Of a DNA stretch of 64,000 nt, positions 42,501 through 52,000 are shown in pieces (position 1 is the stretch's first letter; every line of letters begins with the position of its first letter). Source of the DNA: Liolophura sinensis (taxonomy: Eukaryota > Mollusca > Polyplacophora > Chitonida > Chitonidae); contig NC_088295.1 in assembly GCF_032854445.1 (NCBI RefSeq), positions 22,679,385-22,743,384 on the forward strand, given 5' to 3'. A model generated the notes under the pieces. It was not told the origin of the DNA, searched no databases, and worked only from the letters and a program-made list of their open reading frames with translations. Both the position numbers and the translations under genes were made by a program.

Positions 42501-43887
42501 TGCCATGTTATCAGTTTTTTCCAATCATACACGAGTTATTTCTATAAGGACAAGATGTGCCCATTTCCGATTTCATTAGCCAAACTCTGCTTTGTCCTTT
42601 AACCATATGTGGGGTACGACCAGGTATTGCAAAATCATGTCTCAAATTGCTCCATCATAGCACATTGCAGAGCCTTGTAAGAATTCCTTATTAGAAGTTG
42701 ATTTAATGAATTACAAAGCACATCAAAAAAACAGGTCTGTGACCATTTAGGCCTGTTTTCACCCCTATACCTAAATAACTCAGGTAATGTTATTTGTCTT
42801 TTCTTATAACTAAAAATATATATGCAACATTCTTTACTCTTTTAAATGTTTCTATATTGATGTACATAAGCAGTATTTAATATCTACTAGTATAGCACAA
42901 TACTAAGGCTAAAACCGAAGGTTATATTTATCCATTCCAATGCTGTTTGATGCTATACTCTGAGAGGAAACCGGGCTTATCCACAGCCTCAACTGCTCCG
43001 ACGGTTAGTACTAGAACTAATGTACGTACCATCTTCGCAAATTCCATCCAGTTCAAAACTGGAAGTTTGTCCCTGCACCATTCAATTTAGGCCAGGCATC
43101 ACTACAGCTGTGATTTGCATGAAGCAGAAACACTGGGGAAGCCCGCAACCTAATCATATTTTCCCCACATTGCCTCTGTACCTCAAAAAATACCTCCCAC
43201 TTACTCACCTGAACAGGTCACTGGGCACAAATTAACTGTCATGCTACAAGATACACCAACTGCAAAGCAACAAGGTACATGTCTACTATCACACAGAATT
43301 TGGTGATTCGTGAATTATGATGATGACAACACAGTGGCCGGTGACCTGTTCAGGTGAGCCAGTGGAAGTATTCCGTTCTTAGTGATGTACAGTGGCAATG
43401 TGGGGAAAAAAAAATGATTTGGTGGCAGCTTTCCCCAATGTTTCTGCTTCACGCAGAGCGCAGTTGCAGCAACGCCTGGCCTAAATTGAACTGTGCTTTG
43501 AACCGGGTAGCATTTGTGATAATAGTATTACGTTAGTTCAGTAGCTGTTCGAGCTGAAACCTATGACCTTCTGCATATAGTTGGCATACCTTCCCGGCAG
43601 ATGTACAGATTAGGTTTGTCCTTTTGTTAGTCAATGAGCACCTTCTCAGATGCTCATTGTGAAAAGCTGGTTCTTCAAGGACGTCACTCCACCATGTGAA
43701 AGCAAGCTCAACTATAAAATTGCCCTATAAAAAGTGGCCAGTAATTAGCCATGTTGTTGTTGCTCAGTTGTCAACTTTAATAACCACGTGAAAAATAAAT
43801 CGCCACAAAAATGTGATGGATGCACGATATTACCATGCCGTATATTGTCGACGTGTATTCCCCTTCTTTCAACTGGATGACAGACAT
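33529..43887 (-). CDS. TTC30: IFT70 / TTC30, tetratricopeptide subunit of intraflagellar transport complex B
   Basis: Sixteen coding exons on the minus strand: 43887-43834, 41974-41909, 41683-41474, 41132-41076, 40829-40761, 40476-40305, 39883-39755, 39397-39195, 38971-38906, 38396-38277, 37867-37791, 37433-37223, 36961-36890, 34832-34729, 34071-33863 and 33653-33529. Phases close to 647 aa; the human proteins have about 665. IFT70 is a TPR superhelix in the IFT-B core that wraps around IFT52 and is needed for cilium assembly and tubulin polyglutamylation. Family hallmarks are GLSLLGYCYYQMQDF, YAQSLYKACLYQEA, GMTTEGIDVRSVGNTL, NPFPPETFGNLLLLY, LAADVLAENAHLTYK and TDTWYYAKRCFLSL. Exon 1 encodes only 18 residues (MSVIQLKEGEYTSTIYGM) and aligns with the known IPDGEFTATVYRLIRD start. 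Intron 1 holds a fold-back element. Vertebrate copies are intronless, so this is the ancestral intron-bearing form. Confidence 0.96.
34241..34498 (+). mobile_element. Full-length SINE with 13-bp target-site duplication (IFT70 intron 14)
   Basis: TATTAGATGCCTG flanks the element at 34228-34240 and 34499-34511. The copy runs from GGGGCCTCTGTGGCTCAGTT through TTTCC-type middle blocks to TAAAACACCAATCAAATAAA, so both true ends are visible. It is antisense to IFT70. This is the best reference copy in the window. Confidence 0.95.
43081..43490. mobile_element. Fold-back element with arms of about 145-155 bp (IFT70 intron 1)
   Basis: 43081-43225 (TTCAATTTAGGCCAGGC to CACCTGAACAGGTCACTGG) is matched in reverse complement by 43336-43490 (GGTGACCTGTTCAGGTGAGC to GCCTGGCCTAAATTGAA). 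Shared internal words include TGAAGCAGAAACA, TTGGGGAA, TTCCCCACATTGCC and CTGTAC. Arms are roughly 80 percent alike by eye and are separated by about 110 bp. No target duplication is obvious, so it may be an old MITE or a local inverted duplication. Confidence 0.8.
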
Positions 43888-44205
43888 GTTTGAATAATGT
43901 CTTGTACACAGAAACACCGAGAAGTCAACAACCAAATCACTTCGCTGTCAGCTTTGCTTGTCAACTTTAAGGAATGTGTGCGCGAATATCGTGTAGAATT
44001 CTCCCCGTTGTGGACCATTGTGTGGTTATGCTTGCACTCAAGACTTAAAAACGACTACAAATGAAAACGCCGGATGCGTGGAGAGTACTTTTTAACCAAT
44101 CATTGGCTCTGAATGTCGTTGACTGCAGTGCAACACATAGTTTACCTTCGTTACAGCAGCGAGGTTTGACAGTGTCCATTGCATCTTCTCACGACAGAAG
44201 TAAAG
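43888..44205. promoter_or_regulatory. Bidirectional promoter region of IFT70 and IFT27
   Basis: This 318-bp gap separates the start codons of two divergently oriented IFT-B genes. It must contain both 5' UTRs, so both promoters overlap or are shared. It contains CCAATCATTGG at 44096-44106, a pair of oppositely oriented CCAAT boxes sharing one centre. No TATA box is seen at a suitable place. I looked for a full RFX X-box (GTTGCCATGGCAAC type) and did not find a convincing one. Isolated GTTG words occur near 43758 and 44018. Confidence 0.75.
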
Positions 44206-47200
44206 ATGCCTGTTGTTTTGCGAGCGAAATGTATTGTTGTCGGTGAGCGGTGATGTATATCCATTGTCTAAACATAAATATTCATCGCTGCTTTTGTGCA
44301 GTCCTCTGTTAACAAAACACTCAACGGCCAGGCTCCGGGATTTGGAAAAATCAAAAAACTTGTTCCTAGCGTTGTGTTGACATAAAAGATAATAGGCCTA
44401 ATATTGTTATTGCAAGGTCTAAACAGATTGATGCCTTTGTTTTTCTATCTTGTGTGAAAATTAGATTCTGATGTGATGTGTTCAATTTATTGCGAACACA
44501 AAATAGTTGAAATATGTACGCACCGGTATATTTGCTGTTGTGGTTATGTTTTCTTGAATTTGGAGTTTTTATTTAAATTTTCACTTTTTAAGCTTAAAAA
44601 TTTCATTTGTATTTTAGGTGATGCTGCTGTAGGCAAAAGTGCAGTGTGTCAGGTTTTTCACAGTGACAGTTCACATTTCCCTAAGACATACACCATGGTA
44701 AGAGAGAACTAGTACCCCTAAAACATAGATTTTTTGTATTTCTTTTTCAGTAAAGCTGAATTATTGCTGTGTAAAGAAGGAAAAATAATTAATATTAAAG
44801 AAAATATTTCGTTTTTCTATCTGTACTTATCAAAATCGAGTTGCACCAGGTCCTATTGTGATATCATGAAATGGCATCATTTTACACTACACTGCAGATA
44901 TTCTATTTTAAAAGTTCAAAGCACTAAGGTCAGTTGTCTGGTGATCAATGCTAACATTACTTTTATGTTGTTTTCCTTAAGATCTGGTTGCTTAATCACT
45001 CGTCCAGGGCTCTGTGACTGAGGTGGTTAGCATGCTAGGGCTGCACAATGACACCAGGAGCCTGGCATCAATGCAGTTGCTGTGATTTCAAGTCCAGCCA
45101 TGCTGGCTTCCTCTGCAGGCCATACATGTGAAGATCTGACAGCAACCTGCGGAGGGTAGCGGGTTTCCCCTGGACTCTGCTTGGTTTTCTCTCACCATAA
45201 TGCCTTTCGCCATCGTATACTAAGTTAAATATTCTTGAGTACAGCGCAAAACATCTACCAAATAAATAACCACTGGTCTGTCTGTACTGTGCTTGTATTT
45301 TCCAGACATGTGGAGTGGAACTTCTTGTGAAAACAGTCAACATACCTGATAGCAAAGATTCAGTTGTAAGTATTTCAACAAAACTTTTCAAGTTAAAATG
45401 ATTGAATATCGTTTTTACGCTAAATCATTGATATTTCAGTCATATTGTGGCAGTTCTTCAGTTTAACATGTGTACATGGTACATGTGTAAAAGACACTTT
45501 CCATAGCAGACCAGATAAAATGATCAGTCTGAGCATATTGGTGAACAGGTGGAGCATTTTTACGATTGATACATGTATACCTCACACACTATTTAAAACA
45601 TTCAAATGTACATATTGTTAATCAGTCGATCTAATTTAATTATGTCAGTCTGTTATAAAGTTGTCACTTATGAATGGGAGAATGTTCTTGAGTATTACAC
45701 AACAGTCAATTAATGGGTGTGGCTCAAGTCATGCCACAAGCAAATGATACCATGGAAATTTTTTAAGCTAATCTATGTATACGTGTGTCTATTGTAAAGG
45801 GCTAACAGACAACCAGAAGAAGCCGTTAGTTATCGAGACCCCTTCAGTATTTTCAGTTTTATGAAACACAAACCTGTATATGACTTTTTCACATTTCAGG
45901 AGGTCTGCATGTATGATTCTGCTGGAAAGGAAATATTTTCAGAGTTGGTACAAAAGTTTGTAAGTTGTTCCTTGTTTTTCATTGTCTGCTTTGACTGTGG
46001 CTTTAAATCAGCAGCTTTGTCAATTGCCTGCCAGGAAATGGGGGTTTGCTCTGGACATAGTAATTTCCTCCACCTATTAACCTGATTCATCATCATATTA
46101 TATGAGTGAATAAGTCTTGAGTACTGTGTTAAGCATGAATAAAATAAATATTTTATGTTCATCTTAACATTGACTGATTACCCTATAGATGTTCCAAAGT
46201 GGTGCAATGAAATTAACATTGTTCATAGAGACTTATTAGAAATGCAGTATGGTCTGCAATTACTAACATGTTTGTAGATGAGCAGCATTTGAATTATTCA
46301 TAATTCCATGATGCTGTTTTTTTGTGCTTCAGAAGTGCTTACAAAAATTGCCAGAAACAGTTCTATTGGTTGTGAAAAATATGGGAGTGATTTTATCTTC
46401 CAGTGGGATCATCCGTCAATGGTGATAGTTGTGTACGATGTTACAAATGAGACTTCATTTTCAAGCTGTCAAAAATGGCTTGAACGAGTACGGTGTCAAA
46501 AGCCGGAGCTCCAGCCTGTAGGTAAGGATTCTGTACACATATGGTCATCCAGGAAGTCACAGTAAATCACCTGTAATTTTCACTAACTTATTACCCTGTG
46601 TAATACTCCCTGTTGTACTAAATTGGTAAAAAGTAATGTAAGACTTTGTCATTGGCAGAAATTACCTCATTACCTCAAGTGATTTTTCACAAATTAATCA
46701 TTCTTCTGCACAGCACAGTGATTAGTGTGTGAAAAAATTCAGAGAAATTGTGGGTTATTTAACGTACATTGTCACTTAAAATTGAAAAAGGTCCCGTGTT
46801 AATGCACATACTGGTTATTGGGTTAATTTTGAGCACAAGTTTTTCAGAGTGATATCAGTCTGAGCAATGCATTGAACTTCCAGTCTAATTTTTCAAGCAA
46901 AAGCACTTTGCAGTTACTGAGTCACAGAAATGGCACTTCCAGAATTGTTTAGAAGAAAAGACAAGACTGTAACAAATGTATATATGCATCGATAAAGTAT
47001 CCAACACAAAGTTTAAAAAGCATAACTTTTTATTTTTGTGATGGTGCATGACCGAGATATCGCTGTTTAACGTAAGGAAAATAGTGCACATTGAGACAAT
47101 CAAAAATATCACTTTATCAGTGTCAACCAATCAGGCATGAATAAACTTTCCTTTTATATTTTTTATTGGTGTTTTACACAGTACTCAAGAATATTTCACT

Positions 47201-48763
47201 TATACGACGGCGTCCAGCATTATGGTGGGAGGAAACTAGGCAGAGCCCAGGGAAAACTCACTACCATCCGCAGGTTTCTTTCCTTTTAAAACGACTTCTG
47301 ATTGGTCACTACATAATGAGAATAGTGATGCCCTGATATCAACTGGTCAGATGTGGAGAACCGTGATGGAGAAAGTCCTATCAGATTGTTATTCTAAGCA
47401 TAATTCAATGTCATGACACTATTGTGTATTATATTTATGGCAGGAGTTTTACTCGCCAACAAGATAGACTTGGACCAGAGGAGAGTGATAAGCCCCAAAG
47501 CAGGAAAAGAACTGGCAGATTCCAATGGCTTGGAATATTTTGAATGCTCAGCAGTAAGTTCAGTCATCAGTACAGAAGAAGCAGTGTGATATTTTTTGTC
47601 TTTCAGAAATTTTACCGAAAAAAGCAAGCATTTGAATTTGATTTGGGTGCAATTTGGTGGATAGGTTGGCCTAGGGCAATAGATCAGTCCTTTAATTTTT
47701 GTGGTGGTCTGGTTTAGTATCAGGGAAGTTTGTTGTAAAGGTTTAGTCAGCACTGGCAGATCAACTAGAAATGCACAGTGTTGTCACTATTTCTGCAGCT
47801 AATATAGAATTAGCCATACTGGTAGATGAGGTTTGCAATGTACTAAATGTATATGCCACATGTACAGACCTTGAAAAACACGTGGACAACCAGTTATGAC
47901 AGTAGTAAAGCAGATTAAAAGAACATGTTAGTACAGAAATGAAGGGATGACTCATGAATGGATGACTCAGTTCTTAAACTAATCATGTAAATAAACTTCT
48001 GGAGATTTTGTGTGGACAACCAATTATACAAATGTTCATACATGGACAAAGCGAGAGGCACCTGGATGATATAACAAAATTAGGTATTTTGCCAGTCATA
48101 TCAGATGTTAAAGGTTCCTCTAAGAGGACAGACTGATCGTTAAGCATTGAAATGTAATCTTAGGTCCCCAACTTAAAACTTCTGCTATTAACTTTAATTG
48201 TAGTACAAGTAGTTTAAGGAAAGACATACAGATTAAAATATCAGATTTCAGATATCAGATTCTCAACTGTTAAGAAATTTTTTCACCGAAGTAAAATGGT
48301 ATTAAAACATCAGATCCACATGTAGAGAGTACATGTGATGTCATATCCACACTTTTTGCTTTGAAGAGTTCTTTTCAAGGCCCAGTGAATGCATTCATAG
48401 ATTTGTATGCATGTTCATTTTGAATGATGAAATATAGCAGTCTGTGTGTATTTCATATGCATTTACTAGATGGAAAAATTCTAAAAAAAATAAATGGAAC
48501 TATTTTTGTGGACTGTTTAAAGGTGGACTTTCATATTTGATACATCTCAAATTAGTGTTTTCTATGCCCTTAATCATCGTAATATTTTCATTCACTGTCT
48601 TGTTTCAAGATATAGCCCAAATGCTATTCATTTAAAAGAAATGTCTGATATTGGTTTGTTGCAGAAAGAGATGGAGAATGTGGATTCAGCTTTTTACTAT
48701 CTGGCCAATGAGTACTACAAGCTGTATCAGGAAACAGTCAACCAGATGCAGTCTTTGGGATGA
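44206..48763 (+). CDS. IFT27: IFT27 / RABL4, Rab-like small GTPase of intraflagellar transport complex B
   Basis: Seven exons: 44206-44242, 44618-44697, 45306-45365, 45900-45959, 46404-46521, 47444-47553 and 48665-48763. Phases are correct, giving 187 aa; the human protein has 186. The nucleotide-binding motifs are the P-loop GDAAVGKS (13-20), switch II DSAGKE (65-70) and NKID (124-127), with SA at 154-155. The residue after DxAG is Lys rather than the catalytic Gln of Rabs, as in other IFT27 proteins, which are slow GTPases. There is no C-terminal cysteine prenylation motif (the protein ends QMQSLG), also as in the family. IFT27 pairs with IFT25 at the periphery of IFT-B and exports BBSome cargo from cilia. 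It is divergent from IFT70 and convergent with RPUSD1. Introns 2 and 5 contain SINE sequence. Confidence 0.96.
45004..45270 (+). mobile_element. SINE in IFT27 intron 2
   Basis: From GGCTCTGTGACTGAGGTGG through TTTCAAGTCCAGCCATGCTG to TTGAGTACAGCGCAAAACAT and AAATAAATAA. It is full length but clearly diverged and ends about 35 bp before exon 3. Confidence 0.85.
46020..46152 (+). mobile_element. Decayed SINE-like 3' end in IFT27 intron 4
   Basis: TTTCCTCCACCTATTAACCT, then TCTTGAGTACTGTGTTAAGC and a short AATAAAATAAA end follow the tail plan of the second SINE-like family. The body is not recognisable. Confidence 0.45.
47161..47280 (-). mobile_element. SINE 3' fragment in IFT27 intron 5
   Basis: The tail TTTTATTGGTGTTTTACACA leads into ATTTCACTTATACGACGGCG and ends after CATCCGCAGGTTTC. 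The head is missing. Confidence 0.85.
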
Positions 48764-48963
48764 ACTGTTGTTTGTGTTCATAAACTGATATCACCATGTT
48801 TCAAAGCCGTCCAAACAACTACAAACATGTACATGGACTTCGCATAAAAGGCCTTGCTTCAATCATCTCAATATGTTGTGATTCCTTCTAACCTTTCTAT
48901 CACACAGACCTTCATGACCATTCATGGCAATGTCTCTCCTGAAAAGTTGTGAACTTCATTGTT

Positions 48964-48969
48964 AATAAA
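48964..48969 (+). terminator. Poly(A) signal for IFT27
   Basis: AATAAA about 200 bp after the stop codon. Only about 60 bp separate it from the opposing signal of RPUSD1. Confidence 0.6.
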
Positions 48970-49024
48970 AACATAGAAACATGAACTCTGTCAACACATA
49001 AGGTGAGATAAAATTGAATGTATG

Positions 49025-49030
49025 TTTATT
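49025..49030 (-). terminator. Poly(A) signal for RPUSD1
   Basis: AATAAA on the minus strand about 60 bp past the RPUSD1 stop. A plus-strand AATAAA and further minus-strand hexamers lie within the next 30 bp. Confidence 0.55.
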
Positions 49031-49088
49031 TATTATGAATAAATATTTTATTGGTAGTAAACATATTAAGATGGTACACATGTAATTG

Positions 49089-52000
49089 TTATGTGAATTC
49101 TATAGATTTCGCTTTGACTGGTTTAGGAACTATTTCCGAGTTGCACACATTTACATGGGCTTCTGACTTAGCTGAGTTTTTGTTCATACTAGCTGAGTAC
49201 TGTGTGTAAGTCCTGTACACCTGGTCAGGTTGCCATAATTCATCCATGTCCGGGATGAAGGGGTCTGGTGCAGTGATATCCAGGTGTTCCAGGCCACAAT
49301 CTGTAATCAGCCTATAGGAATGCAGCATCATCCTGTAAGGTTCTGTGTCAGTTCTGTCAGTATACGTGTAATCTCCTATGATAGGATAGCCAATGTGTGC
49401 ACAGTGAACCCGCAACTGATGGGTCCGTCCTGCAAGAAAATACCACCTCGGCATTAAATTGTCATTTTTGTTTACAGTTGCTTCAACTTCATTTTAGGGA
49501 TCATGACTGGCTCTTCAAATAAAGTGTAAAGGCCCCTCCAGACTATCCAACATTGTTCAACTTTTGTTGACTCAACAGTAAGTTGAATGCTGTTGAGGTA
49601 AGTTGTGTGTCCGGTCCACACTACAAATCAGATAGGTCAACATTGTCCAACTGTGTTGTCGTGTGTTGAGCTGTGTTTTTTTTCCAAACATGCGATAAAT
49701 TCTCCTGGCTATACACCTGTATCAACTCCTGTATCTTGAGACCAGTTTCTCTCTTTCGCCTTTGGCACCGCCATTCAACTTCAAGTTGACTCTTGTTGAG
49801 TCAAAAAAAGTTGAGTGATGTTGGGTAGTCTGGACTGGGCTTTACTCTCACAGCAGCTGATCCTTTACCCATGAGGAAAGGGGTTCTTCTGCACAGCAGC
49901 TGATCCTTTACCAATGAGGAAAGGGGTTCTTCTGCTTCTTCAAACTTTTTGTACATGTAACTAGTATCGCTCTACATGCATGAATTGGTTCTTCATCAGA
50001 AGATGTTTATGGATTTTGCAAAATCCAATATGGACAACAACAAACTATGTGACCAAGAAGAACAAACTTCAAAACTGTGACAGATTACATCCACAAGAAT
50101 TTTGCTGACAAATTTCAACCAGCTGCCATGTGGAGTTTTCTAGAAAATGATAAAAAGCACTGGCTGTCCGTAGGGAATTTATCTTACGAGCAAAAACAAT
50201 AGGCTTCTACCTTTCAACTTCAAACCTAATAAGTGAAACAGCTTGACAGTTGCAGTAAGCCAGCAATTTAACAGTTTTAACCAGTAAGGGTAAATTTTGT
50301 ACCTTTATAAACCCATAATGTGAAACATACCTACCAGTTATACTATTGTGAAAAGGGAGCAACGAGTACTTCCACATCCCATAAATGATAAGCAACCATT
50401 TTTAATATCTCTAATTTGATCAAAATTGGCCTACAGGCAACATGCATATTAGTAACATGTATACTAAAATCAGGCTTGCCATGTCTGATGGTAGAAAGAT
50501 GCTTCAGTGAGGCAACTGTAATATGTATACAATAGTACATACATATAACAGCATAACCCTTGGGTTGGGGAAAGCAGGATGGGGTGGAGCTGATGTGAGT
50601 GAAACAGGTTTAAATGCTACAGAGGAGATCAACAAAATTACAAGTACATGTGTGAGCATGTAGAAAGCAGAGATTTACAGACACACAATAGTTCAGACAT
50701 ACATGTGTATTTATTTCACTGAGGGTTAATGCTGTGCACAAGAATTTTTCATTCTATGACCATGTTCAGGTTCAAGGGCTTCACACCTCAGTACACCAGC
50801 ATATATAGTTACTGACAGCCTAGCTCAAAAATGTATAGATAAGCAAAATTTGATTGTTTTGCTTTATGAAAATCTTAACCTTCGACGTATACATGTAGAT
50901 GGACGGGATGACTGCATGTCAGGGGGTGGGGAAGGGATGACTGCATGTCAGGGGGGTGAGGGATGACTGCATGTCATGGGGGTGAGGGATGACATGGTTA
51001 AACACACAGAGAATGTTTATAAACACCATAATGAGTGACACACTGAAGATAAACACTTATGTGGGTAACACACAGAGAATCACCTAAGTCAGTAACAGAT
51101 GGGAGACTTACCTGTGTAACAGAGAGAATTGCCACAATGAATGACACACTGGGGGAAACACTTACCTGGTTGGCACATGTGGGATAAACACTTACCTGGT
51201 TGACACAGAGAAAATCTATACAATGAGTGACACATAGGGGATAGACACTTACCTGGATGCCACAGAGAGAATCCCCACAAAGAGTGACACAGGGGGATAA
51301 ACACTCACAATGTACCTGGGTGACACAGGGATGAGTAACACAAGGGGGATAAACACCTGGGTGGCACAGAGAAAATCATCACAATGAGTGACACACTGGG
51401 GCAAACACATGGGTGGCACATGTGGATTAAACACTTACCTGGGTGACACATACAGAATCCCCACATTAAATGGCACACGGGAGATAAGCACTTACCTAGA
51501 TGACACAGAGAGAATCCCCACAATGAGTGACACACGGGAGATAAGCACTTACCTGGTTGACACAGAGAGAATCCCCACAATGAGTGACACATGGGCATAA
51601 ACACTTACAATGTACCTGGGTGACAAAGAGAGAATCATCACAACGAGTGATACACGGGAGATAAGCACTTACCTGGGTGACACAGAGAGAATACCCACAA
51701 TGAGTGACACACGGGAGATAAGCACTTACCTGGATGACACAGAGAATCCCCACAATGAGTGACACATGGGCATAAACACTTACAATGTACCTGTGTGACA
51801 CAGAGAGATTCATCACAATGAGTGACACATGGGAAATAAACACTTACCTGGGTGACACAGAGAGAATCACCACACTGAGTGACACATGGGAAATGAACAC
51901 TTACCTGGGTGACACAGAAAGAATCCCCACACTGAGTGACACATGGGAGACAAACCTGGGTGACACGTACAGAACTCTCACAATGAGTGACACACACGGG

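Noticed and set aside
43888-44205. RFX X-box in the IFT promoter
   Set aside because: Only isolated GTTG words and imperfect partners were seen. None fits the 14-bp inverted-repeat consensus well enough to call.
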